DNA from: Pisaster brevispinus
Lineage: Eukaryota > Echinodermata > Asteroidea > Forcipulatida > Asteriidae
Direction: 5' to 3'
Assembly (NCBI GenBank): GCA_023634235.1
Contig: JAMKCF010000055.1
Coordinates: forward strand, 369,001-433,000
DNA length: 64,000 nucleotides
The notes below the pieces were generated by a model, which worked only from the letters and a program-made list of their open reading frames with translations, was not told the DNA's origin and searched no databases. Positions 43,437 through 54,035 of this stretch are shown in pieces. Position numbers and translations under genes: made by a program. Every line of letters starts with the position of its first letter. Position 1 is the stretch's first letter.

Positions 43437-44290
43437 GTGAGTTTGTTCACAAACTCTATTTCTAGTTTTTTTACTTTTTTTGTTTTGCTTATTCTTTCAG
43501 AGTCGTTTGTCCGCAAGCAAAAGCATACTTGCGAACCTTGGATAAACTTGAAACTTGATGTGAAGTTAGACCATAATTAGCAAAAGCTGAGTTAGTTGTG
43601 ACGTTGTGATGACGTCATCGGATATCAAATTACAAGCGTATTTAGGTCAAAAAGTGACCATATGCAAATGCTTGTATGTTTGTGAATATTAAAGCTATGT
43701 TGCTCATAACTGGGCATCGGATAGATCAAGACTGGGGCAACATTTGAAAAGTTAACGCCAAAATCGTATGACCCTAACTTCTAGGTCGTTACCCTAGGTC
43801 AAAGTTTACCTTCGATTTTTTTCTTGAAAAAGTCATGTTTTGGGCCTTTCTACAGCATAACTCAAGATTGAAATCGAATTGACGGTTAAAACTTATCAGA
43901 CAATTGGACCTCAGTATCAAGACGCTACAAACATGATGATGTCATGATGACGTCATGGGGTATTGAATTACATTAAATCAAAGTTTAATACTTGTAAAAA
44001 ATCATAACTCATGAACCGCATGTCGGATTTTTACAATCTACACATCATCGGATTGGTCGTTAAAAGTTCAACAAACGCTACACAATATGACCCCATTTGA
44101 CCTTGGCTTCTGGTTCAAACCGGAAGTTGAAAGTTGGAAAAATTAATATCTCAACAACTACGTAATATTTTAACATGAATTTTGCATGAGGTTATAGATG
44201 AGTTATCCTTTTGCACAGAGATTATAGCATTTTAATCTTTGCATCTGGTCAAAACCGGGCGTCAAAGCGCTCGTGTCTGTTGACTTTCAT
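43437..44290 (+). mobile_element. Hairpin-headed interspersed element, copy B
   Basis: It starts with the perfect hairpin GAGTTTG/CAAACTC (43439-43456), then TATTTCTAG. Then come a T-rich tract, TCGTTTGTCCGCAAGCAAAA, TGATGACGTCATCGG and the palindrome CTTCTGGTTCAAACCGGAAG (44107-44126). It is related to copies A and C in order and words. It is non-coding. Confidence 0.55.
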
Positions 44291-46923
44291 TTTATGACAA
44301 CGCACGAAAGTGTAGGCCAACACAAACATACGCCGACACTGTAACCAAACAAAAGAACTGCCAGTCAAGACACTTGTTACAGACCAACGTAATGCCATGT
44401 GCGCCTTCCATTCATGCAGTGTTATGACACACCACGGGTCACCGTACTTACAACGTGGTGCAATCTTATCAATGGCGTACTACCAATACCAAATAGATCT
44501 GAATTCCGTTCATATTCAGCGTCTAATATTTCTCCTATTCGCCCTTCTCGTGGCTTAATGATCAAAATGGAATAAAGACGAAGTTTCGCTGAGATGGCCA
44601 CCTACTTCAGTGATTCATATGACTATTAATTATGTGAGAAAATGCAAGCAGAAAAAGACGAACTTTGGTTATGTTTTTATCACACTCCGAGAAGGAAGGA
44701 TGTGTCATTGGATCGTGAAGGGTGTTTCGGACCCTCCTCACGACATGTGTTTATCGTTGCTACTCGGGACTAAAACGGTAAGTTTTTGTGTGAACATCAT
44801 TGCTTATTAAAATGATTATTTTATTTAATGCACAATTACGTTATAAAGTGTATCCTGTATCATCAAGTGGTGACGGTGGTGAGATGTTTTTAAAACTAAG
44901 AAACGTTTAGTATGAACGTCGAAGAGATATAATTTGGCAATGGGGGATTGGTATGATTGTTGGTTGTGTCACTAAAGTCAGAAAATGGTCAGACCGATGA
45001 ATGTTTTCCGTCAACTTTGTATTATGACATAACTATTTGAAAACCCTTCGATAAAAGTTCCACTAATAAGGTTTCGTTAATAAGTCGTTCACATCAAAAA
45101 CAGGATGTGCACCTTCCACTATCTTTTTCTTGCGTAATTTCCTTACTCTGATATGTTGTATTGTTAATATGCGCCCTCGAACAGGTTGGTCCTGGAAAGA
45201 GCGCAATATAAATTCAATAAATTATTATTATTAGTATGTAATCATGAAATGTTGTAAGGCTCGAATTTTATTTATTTCAGCAGTTTCAGCTTGACTTAGT
45301 TTTCTTTGAGTCATACTTTGTTTATAAGTGTTTTTTTCTTCTTCAGAATTTACAAATCATGCAGAACCCGAATGGTCTCCTGTGAAAGATTTCATACTCG
45401 TTGTGTTCCATTCCCTAATTCCTTGCTGAGTATATGATGCACCCTACCGGTAGAAATATTTATTAACTCATTAATAACATTTTATTAGTCAAAATTCACT
45501 AGAGGCTTAAACTTGCCGTCTTCATGACTTGCCTTTATCTTACAAAATTAAGTTTAACAAACCGTTCTGTATGAAGACTAAAAACCAATAGCTCATACCA
45601 TGTTCGACTTATTTTGACGACATCATCATCAGTAAATGTGTATTGAACAATCAAAGTATCATGCACCGATACATAATGAGAAGCCAAATCACAGTATTTG
45701 AAAACCTGTTAAAACCTTTAAGAATTGTAACTTAATAATGTCAACATGATTTGCATAGTCGGATTTAATAATCAATAAAGAAACAATTTCCATTGAAAAA
45801 TCAATAAACTTTAGTGAGTGGCATACATAATAAATGTACTTGTGAGTAATTCAAAGGCTCGTTTCAAGATCTGCAGCCAAGAAGAAGGGGATGGGGGAAA
45901 TGTTCCTCTATATGACTATGAAATGACAATGGACCCTTCGTTTTTCACTAGGAGCATATTTAAATACCTATGTCTTGATAACAACTTTTCTAACTTCATA
46001 ATGACGTCATCAGTTTTCAAATAACAAAATTTTCAAAACATATCTATCATGATTTTTAAGCATGCGCACTTTTGTGTGTATCCTTTCTCTATGGTATATC
46101 CTTTCTCTATGGTATAACTGAGTGTTATTTACATCATTTAATCAGGCTTCCTGTCCAAACGTAAGTTAAATTTCAGTGTAGGCCTACTATCAGTTAAGTT
46201 TATTAATATTTACATGAAAAACGTTATACACTGTATATGGTGAATTAGAAAGGGGCTTGTAGAGCTCAATCCATTAAGTAGTGGCGTTAGCACTTACTTC
46301 TTGGTAAACTTGGGTATTAACGTAATAAATTTTCATTTTAATTTCTTTTTCATCGATTCAAATGTTCTGACATCAACACAATTACACTGACACCGACGAT
46401 ACCCGAACACCTAGTGTTTGTTTCAACAAACACTAAAGCTCTAGTTTTATTTGTATTTAAAAAATGTAAGGTTCCTCAACTACACCTAGCCAAATAGCAT
46501 GCCAATTGTCTTGTTACCATCGGAGTTGATTTCAGACCAAAACAAATCCACCAATGACCAGTTCTCCCGGTATTCCCTTGGGAAATGTAAGAAATGTAAG
46601 AAATTATGATGTTTTTGCTGACTCATCAAACACGAGGGTTTCATTCAAACAAATGGCTTAAAGACACTTGTGGGCTGATCTCAATGGAAATTTTGCTTGA
46701 ATTTATTTTATTTAGTCACAAGGGTCTATATCCAATAGTTTGGGCGATTTAAACCTGATTGTGTTCTCAAAAACACGTATTACACGCAAAATATCAAACG
46801 GACACTTGAAAAGTGCCTGATGGCACAAGTGTGTGATTTTTTTTTATGGTGTCACGAAGAGTTAAATGAGGTATCAAGTCTAATAGCTACGATATAAATA
46901 AATCAAACTGCATTGTGTGACAG
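44291..46923. other. Intergenic with repeat fragments
   Basis: An open plus frame at about 44560-44808 contains a possible donor (ACG|GTAAGT at 44778-44779) but no known domain. A SINE tail with (TTA)n lies at about 45180-45237. A short hairpin-CTAG end lies at 46402-46444. The dispersed repeat with AAGGGTCTATATCCAA lies at 46680-46870. No gene is called. Confidence 0.4.
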
Positions 46924-47131
46924 GAGCGAGAAGACGGCGGGACAGAAAAGGTGTTCTCTCATAGCAGAGACTCGCCTCTAGAGGTCGCTTTTCCCCATGA
47001 TCCAGATCTTAGCAGAGAGGTGTACATACTGCGGGACTTGAGGGCCAATGTCACATACGAAGTCACCCTCAAGGGAATCAACAAATATGGAGATGGTGAC
47101 AATACGTCTTTCACGTTTTATACGTCACTGG
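46924..47131 (+). CDS. Isolated exon: C-terminal half of a fibronectin type III domain
   Basis: This 208-base exon has the acceptor TGTGTGACAG|GAG and the donor CACTGG|GTGGGT. It enters in phase 0 and leaves in phase 1. It encodes about 69 residues including REVYILRDLRANVTYEVTLK and GINKYGDGDNTSFTFYTSL. The L..L...T.Y.V.....N..G.G..S pattern with the closing T.L is the second half of an FN3 domain. I could not find the partner exon with the conserved Trp on either side. It is either part of a gene whose other exons I missed, or an orphan left by rearrangement. Confidence 0.55.
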
Positions 47132-47400
47132 GTGGGTATTCATGTTTATTGCATCCTGCTTTTCTTGCAAGACCATCAGGCTCTTGTCACTTGCTGACAT
47201 ACAAATCGTCTGCGACGCCACTAACTGACACACACCTACTATAATTAGATAATTTATAATTTTTGAAAAATATGGAACTGTTTTGAACAGTAATAAATTA
47301 AGAAGCCATACAATATGAAGACCGGTGTTAGTTCATGAAACCGACATGAAATAGAACATAAAATTTCCGTTTTCAATAAGCGACATTTTCAATGTATACG
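47132..47400. other. Gap after the FN3 exon, nothing recognised
   Basis: No acceptor or coding segment that continues the FN3 exon was seen here. Confidence 0.35.
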
Positions 47401-47419
47401 TACAACTTACACGAGAGCG

Positions 47420-47550
47420 TTCAATTAGCCATCACGTGATACTCGTGTCTGCCCCCGGTCTCAGCCACACAGACCCGGCTCGCGAGCGGGTCTCTGGTGG
47501 ATGCCCGGATGTAATGACGTAGTTTCCGGCTGCAGGCGTATCATAACAAG
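47420..47550 (+). promoter_or_regulatory. CpG-rich promoter-like segment
   Basis: A GC- and CpG-richer island in AT-rich DNA contains the perfect palindrome ATCACGTGAT (E-box, 47431-47440), several CCGG/CGCG sites and TGACGTAG (CRE-like half). It ends at AAGATGGCGG, a YY1-type motif typical of TSS-proximal start codons. Confidence 0.45.
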
Positions 47551-47574
47551 ATGGCGGGGACAAGTTCGTTCGAC
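47551..47574 (+). CDS. Putative first coding exon of an unknown small gene
   Basis: The ATG sits in a strong context (AACAAGATGGCGG) and reads MAGTSSFD, then a consensus donor GAC|GTGAGT in phase 0. The promoter-like island lies directly upstream. No family is recognised from eight residues. Candidate downstream exons at 48070-48095, 50162-50218 and 50684-50819 join in frame. Confidence 0.4.
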
Positions 47575-48069
47575 GTGAGTACAAAACTACAAATTAATAC
47601 ACAGATTTATCATTATGGCAAATGGAAAGGACATGTATCTCCTGAAAAACAACAGTTGGTGACTCTGTGCAAAATAATTAAATTGTGTCGTCACGGACAC
47701 GTACACTAAAATTCAGCAGACGACTGAGCTTTATGTGTAAACGCCGCTACGCAACAACCTTTGAGCTTAATTTTCCCAGAGTGACAAGCGAAAAACACCG
47801 CAGCGTTCGAACAGCCTCGTTTCGTTGCTACCACGAGTGCAAAGCCCCGAAACACACGGGGAAGCTAATCGAACGCACCCGTTGTGAACTCACAACCTAA
47901 CAGGTCAGGTTTTTGGGGTGATGCTATTGTTGTTATATTGTTCACTTAAAAAAAAATATATTGTCGGGTCCAGATTGACAAAATAATTCCATTGTGGGGT
48001 CCATTGTTCCATCGTGTTGTGGACCCCACAAGGACCGGGTCCATTGTTCCATTGTTGAAAATACCTCAG

Positions 48070-48095
48070 AAGGGCGCCCCCGTAAGCCCACAAAG
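48070..48095 (+). CDS. Candidate 26-base second exon of the unknown small gene
   Basis: Acceptor ATACCTCAG|AAG and strong donor CAAAG|GTAAGT; phase 0 in, phase 2 out, reading KGAPVSPQ. In another frame the same bases read GRPRKPTK, AT-hook-like. The preceding polypyrimidine tract is weak and the exon is very short, so this is tentative. Confidence 0.2.
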
Positions 48096-50161
48096 GTAAG
48101 TGAGCGTGCCCAACACACAAGGCTCGTGTTGCTGTTTTTCACATGTTTATTTAGAGCTTGGTGGGCGCTGTGCATGACACCGAATGGAACTGGAACTTCG
48201 TGTCAGTTTGTGAAAATGAAACTTGTCACATGCGTGCAAAATGTTGTAAAGCAAAACTATAGTAAAACAATAAAGCCCGTCAAGCTCTGAAACTTAGTGA
48301 ACATGTAGCATTGGCGAGTATTGTATTAACATGTAAACAAATTACCAGGTGTGCACAAGCTGTCAGTTTGTGGAATTGAAAGAAGTCGGAACAAAAACAG
48401 CACGTTGGCATTAAAACTGTTTAACATTAATACACCGATAAACGTTTTCAGTAAGCAGACTTGTTGAGCTTAATGAGATATTTTGTTTGTGTTGTCTGAC
48501 TTTTTATCGTACACCCTCTTATTTCCGAATAATCCATATGGAGGTTTCCCAAATCTATCCTTAATCACGTTGTAAACTATTGATACCCTTCCACGAATCA
48601 AGGAGAATGTGAGCGTACTTCATTTTACCTTACACTCTCCACGTAGCCATTACCCTTGGTGGCCTTAACATTTTGGGACGAATATGAATTTTTTCTAGAA
48701 ATTCACGCTTGTCAATCACGCCCAAATTTGTAATGATAACACGATATTTTGGCAAAATTCTTAATTGCTTACATGTAAACATTAACGGATATCAAAACCG
48801 AATCTCGTATTTTCCTAAGTTTATTTGCAATGTTTCACGGTTAATAAACTTTCCCAACAGCTCGACATAAGCTTACAAATAATGGTGCAAAAGTAACCTC
48901 AATGAAATCGTTTGACCAACATTCTCCAAAAGTATGAACACGCGGCGGGAGACGTGCTATGCATTGCCCTGTGCTGGTAAATTCCATTAAAGGGGAAGAC
49001 AAAGACATAGTACATAGCGATTCAAAGACTCGTTAAATTTATTTCGGTATGTTTTGTGATTCAAAAGAAACATTAGCCAGTGGCGCTGTTATCGCAGACC
49101 CATGGTCCGCCGTTTTGGGAGTTAAACGGCCGGTAAATGTATGGACCGCGTCTGTATAAACTCCGTGCCTGTCGCCTTCAGTTCGTACAGCTGAGGGAAA
49201 CCGACTACCAAAAATGTCGCAACCAAGATGAATTCTCATTATATCAACTGATTTCAGTCATTTGATTCGCCTAATACTTGTTTCAATCTTTAATCGGAAC
49301 GGTTGTTAACATTAATTTTGCATGTTTGTTCTCACAAATAGTTCCATCCATTTGTGGTGCATTAATTTCTCAAACGTTAATAATTATATAAAGATAAATA
49401 TAAATTTGGTTAACAACGAGAAACTTGTTACCGTATGTGTAAGTCGGTGGTATAGGTACAGCACCCGATTTACTTCACAGAGTAAATCGAGGATCACAGT
49501 CGACTACCATCGGCTGTCGATACAATTTTGTGTTAACATGTATTACGACCTTCATATATGTAAAAGTGTTATTTTGTTGTTTGTGTACGTGAACATGTTT
49601 AGAAAACTGCACCGAGCATGTTGCACGAACATAGTTACCGGTATGATTAAGAGATTATTATATTTTTTTTTAAAGTGGTCTTCTCTTGTCTCTTTTTTGT
49701 TTTGCACCTTTGGTCTCATTTTAGTCTTTTAATACAATTTTTGGGAAATAGTATCATGGTTGGTCAAGTAAAACAGAACACCCTTGATTGTGAGATCTAC
49801 CTTAACAAGACTGATCCTACAGATGTAGACACACCATCTTAGCATTAACCAACTGCCTTAGAGGAGTAAAACGCAAAGGATAAGTCACTAGTCTATTATA
49901 ATAGTAATGAAGCAGTGACAAAACAACTTTTTTCATGTAGCTGTCTTGACGTGGTAAATTATTTCTTAAGTGGTGTGGCACTCTTGGAGCATCATACGTT
50001 GCTAAGTTTTCATTGTAAAACGAAAATTTTTCTAATTTGTTTTGTTAACCACTGCGGCACAAATCCACACCAATCTTTGAGGGTAAGCTTTGTTGCTAGT
50101 CATTAACGTGATTGCTTTTATACCTAACATAATTTGACTGCTTCCCATCATATCTTTGTAG
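48096..50161. other. Putative intron, nothing recognised
   Basis: AT-rich sequence between candidate exons. A GC-richer stretch at 49070-49220 (CGCCGTTTTGGGAGTTAAAC) is promoter-like, but no convincing start exon was found. Confidence 0.3.
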
Positions 50162-50218
50162 TCAACTCTTGGGAAACCACGCCATATCCTGTGACAAGAA
50201 AAACAGTCAAGCCACAAC
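50162..50218 (+). CDS. Candidate third exon of the unknown small gene
   Basis: This 57-base candidate has the acceptor CATATCTTTGTAG|TC and the donor CACAAC|GTAAGT. Two frames are open. In phase 2 it reads QLLGNHAISCDKKNSQATT, and in phase 1 NSWETTPYPVTRKTVKPQ. The first continues the chain from 47551 and 48070. Both splice sites are good, but neither product resembles a known family. Confidence 0.3.
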
Positions 50219-50683
50219 GTAAGTCTTATTCACATCATCGACAGATTGCATCTACAGTTCAGTATTCAAAACAGTTTTTGCTTGACTTGTTTTTAATACA
50301 ACTAGTTTTGGTTGATCTGCTTTTAGCCAGTCGAGCCGTGTTTGCTTTATACATAATCTCTTGTGCAGTGCAAAACGCCCGGCACGGCTTTATATCCCGT
50401 TCGATTAACGGTCAAGTGTCTTACTTAACGACACACGTGGTCTGTGACACAAGCTCAAAATCTGCTGTTCAGAACCACTAGAGCTTGAGTCCAATGTGTT
50501 TCACCCCACTTGAGTTAAAAAGTAAAACTAGAAAGGAAAGCAAGAAGAAAACAAAGAAGAGAAATAAAATGAAAGCAAAAACAAAAGCACGATCTGTGTC
50601 CAATGTCATCATTTCACCTAACCTGTTTCTTTCAGCATTTATATTTATTTATTTAATAGTTTTGTTCTTTTTCCCCCCAACAG

Positions 50684-50819
50684 GATCGCTCAGATCATGG
50701 GCAAATGCTGGATCGGCTCTATTCAATACATGCAGACATACCAATATTCTCATAGCATCACTGTTATTAATCCTCGTATTGCTGTAGCAAAGTTGATGGA
50801 CTCGCAGGCTCTGAATTAA
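50684..50819 (+). CDS. Candidate last exon of the unknown small gene
   Basis: An excellent acceptor (CTTTTTCCCCCCAACAG|G) opens it. In phase 2 it reads IAQIMGKCWIGSIQYM and so on to a TAA at 50817-50819. In phase 1 it reads SLRSWANAGSALFNTCRHTN followed by a hydrophobic ILIASLLLILVLL tail and a TAG at 50785-50787. The second looks like a C-terminal membrane anchor. Which frame is used depends on upstream exons that I cannot confirm. Confidence 0.3.
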
Positions 50820-52210
50820 CATTCAACAAGTCTCATTGGTTGAATTTCAGGCACACCAGTGACCTCCAAGGCTTGATCAAACTAGAATAAATGGCCTGCC
50901 TACGGTGCAGTACGTAGGTCAAAAGCCGTGAAAGTGACGGCAAAACTGGTACCAGGTTGTGTAATAAATCCAAAGAAAATTTGAACAATTGCATTACATA
51001 CTTTGAAAGTGGCACATACCTGTAATTAATGCAGAAGTGTATAATACTAGCAAGCTTTAGCATATACTGTAAATAATGACTTCATTTACCATTGTCAATG
51101 TTTCGGCAGGTATCGAAACGACTTTTAGCTGCTATGATTTAAACCTGCTTTAGTGAATGTAGGTTCCGTGTGTGACAATAAACAATAGTTTTGAAGCATT
51201 AACGCTATTGTGTTAATTTGTCATCGTAAAAAAAAATAAAATAAAAAATAAATGAACAAACTAATGTTTCGTCACCATTTTCAGGATGTGACATTCCGCA
51301 CATATGTAAAAGACCAACCCCTTAAAAAAATATATATATAAAACATATATAATAAAAACAGGCATGCAGCTTGAACACTATTTGAATACTTTGATTTTTT
51401 AAGTGAAAGGTTAAAATAAAGTCTGCAAATTGACACCTGATTTTTGTTTCAAGCATGGGTGGAATCGTCACATCGTGACAATGGTAAAACAAATATATAA
51501 AAACATGGGATGATTAATTCCTCGTGGGAGAGACATGCAGTGGCAGCAATTCCCCGTGACACGTTGTCAAAACATGATTCAAAGTTGTTCTGTAGGTTTC
51601 GAGGGTTTAATTTTGCTTTATTTTAACGATTATTTTATCTAACTGTGTTGGTTAATGTCCATATATTTTCTGTGTTAATTTAACCTTCGTTCTCTCATTG
51701 AACCAATGTTTTTTCATGTTAACCTTGTAAATGGAAGTTCTGTGTGAACATATTTGGGTAATGTTAAAATAAGTCAACAATATAAATGCAAACGTTTGAC
51801 TTTTAATTTACACTTCTCGACAGATATACGGAACTATTTATATTAATATACGGTGTGAACTAACCAAGTGTCGAAATATAAATAATTTGTTTAACCGATT
51901 TGTGGTGATATAACAATGTTCACCAACGTTCAATATATATGAAAGGAAACAGTTTCGTAAATATAAATATCTTGCCTGATCTTCGAATACCTAGATTTGA
52001 AGTGTTGTATTTCTGTAGGTACGGTGCCAAATAAATAGGATTGGTGTGATTTTTGCGTTAAGCTTAGAAAATTACAACCAGTGAAAGAAGACGTAAGAAC
52101 AAAATTGACAGCCATGTTGTGATCAAAAATCCCTGCAGTGACGGCCGCTGTCAACATGTGCCGTTTTTATTATTTGTTGTTGTTGCACTTTTAAAATTCT
52201 ATATCTACAT

Positions 52211-52898
52211 TGTCTTAAAAAAATGTGCAACCCGGTCAGCTTATTTGGGCATAATGTTCCAACAGGACCGTAACAGTCTAGAGGGTTGTCAGTCAACAGT
52301 GATGAGTGATTTGGTAGGAAGGGGCAGGAATAAAGACAACAAAACAATAACATAAATAAATAAATCAGAATCATGAGTGTACGTTGTGAATGGTAGGTGA
52401 AACTAAAATATCAAATTATTAAGCTTGGTTAAAACAAAAATAAAATAGTCAAACATTGTTATCTCTCTTGCAATTTAAAGTAAACCATTCTTGTCAAAGG
52501 CCGTAATAAATTCCGAGAAAAACAAAACAAAACAAACATCGATGTCAATAAAACTGTCTTAACAAAAATTGTGCAACCCGGTCAGCTTATTTGGGCATAA
52601 TATTCCAACAGGACCGTAACAGTCTAGAGGGTTGTCAGTCAACAGTGGTGAGTGATTTGGTAGGAAGGGGCAGGAAGAAAGATAGCAAAACAATACAAAG
52701 AATAAATAAATCAGAATCATGATGTAATGTTGTAAATGGTAGGTGAAACTAAAATATCAAATTATTAAGCTTCGTTAATAAGAAAAATAGTCAAACATTG
52801 TTATCTACCTTGCAATTTGAAGTAAACCATTCTTGTCAAAGGCCGTAATTTATTCCGAGAAAAAACATCGATGTCAATAAAAACAATATGTAAACTAT
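52211..52898. repeat. Tandem direct duplication, period about 344 bases
   Basis: Copy 1 (52211-52554) and copy 2 (52555-52898) share long stretches such as GTGCAACCCGGTCAGCTTAT and AGAGGGTTGTCAGTCAACAG. They differ mainly by small indels, so the duplication is recent. Confidence 0.8.
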
Positions 52899-53889
52899 TA
52901 CAGTGCACTTTTGTCTTAAAGTTCCATTTACCTATATTCTGCTCCATGCGTAAGTTGCACTCATTTTAAGTTACAGATACAATTAGTGTTTCCTGCTTTG
53001 ACCATCTAACAAAGAGTTTCTTTGTTCCTGTAACTATACATTTGACGATTTGTACAAAGACGTTCGTATTATATTAATTCTGTGGTTTCAAATTCTAATG
53101 GAGCCAAGTATTGGTTTTCGAACCCTAAAGTTTTCAAAAGGCCAGCGTTAAACCTCGCACCTTTGCCATGTCGATCGAGCACGACAAAAGTGGGGAAACT
53201 AAAATAATCGGTGACAAACGTCGGACTTACTGCACTTACGTGCATGCTAATGGCAATTAATAGAGCTGCTTAACAATTGTGTGCTTAGCAGAAATGAGCA
53301 GGACACCAGTCACGTGTGACATGGTAGTTTAGATGGTAACCGAGGTTTGGTGAGCTACATGTTAGTGTGCTTAGCTACCTTTTGGGCATAAGAAGCTCTA
53401 TGAAATCGTGCCCTGAGCGTTCCTTGCTATGGCAGTGTCGAACTAAAACCAACATTTTGCGCTCAAGGTCGCTCTTCTGTCGACACGGCAAAGGTGCGAC
53501 GTTTAGGGCAAGCTCAGTTACATCCGACCATAGTATCGTGGACCATTATGTAAACGAGATTTGAACGACGCGGGGGGGGGGGGGGGTTGGGACTCCGCTG
53601 ACTCCGGGAAGATAAATCCAACGACCATTGTGTTTGATCGAACACCTTTCTAAACGGGTTACACACCTGGTTGCCCAGGGTAGTGTTCTTCCGTTGAGAC
53701 ATTCATTCCGTAAATTTACATAGAACCAAGAATTTACGCCAGAAGGACCGCCTTATGTCTTTGATACAATCATGTGTGCTGGGCACATGCACTACGAGCC
53801 CAACGCGGTTTTGAATTGCCCCTAATTCATTCCATTGTCATCATGTGGTCTTTGTTTACAATGGTCATTCATCATTGATAGCAGACTGA

Positions 53890-54035
53890 CCAGGGGTCGA
53901 TTTCACAAAACCCTTCCTAATTTAGGACTAGTCCTAGGCAACGCTAGGAAATAGGACTAGTCCTAAGTTAAGAACAGTTACTGGTCCTAACTTCAGATAA
54001 GACTAGTCTTATTTCTTTGTGAAATCGACCCCCGG
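53890..54035. mobile_element. 146-base palindromic MITE
   Basis: Terminal inverted repeats GGGGTCGATTTCACAAA and TTTGTGAAATCGACCCC are perfect over 17 bases and 19 of 20 overall. The interior has further palindromes around GGACTAGTCC. It is non-coding. Confidence 0.7.

Noticed and set aside
44560..44808. Open plus frame with a GTAAGT donor and a DPPHD motif
   Set aside because: It has no recognisable domain and no matching acceptor or partner exon. It might be an exon but cannot be supported.
49322..49732. 136-codon plus open frame
   Set aside because: AT-rich, Phe/Ile/Asn-rich translation with no domain or start context; likely chance.
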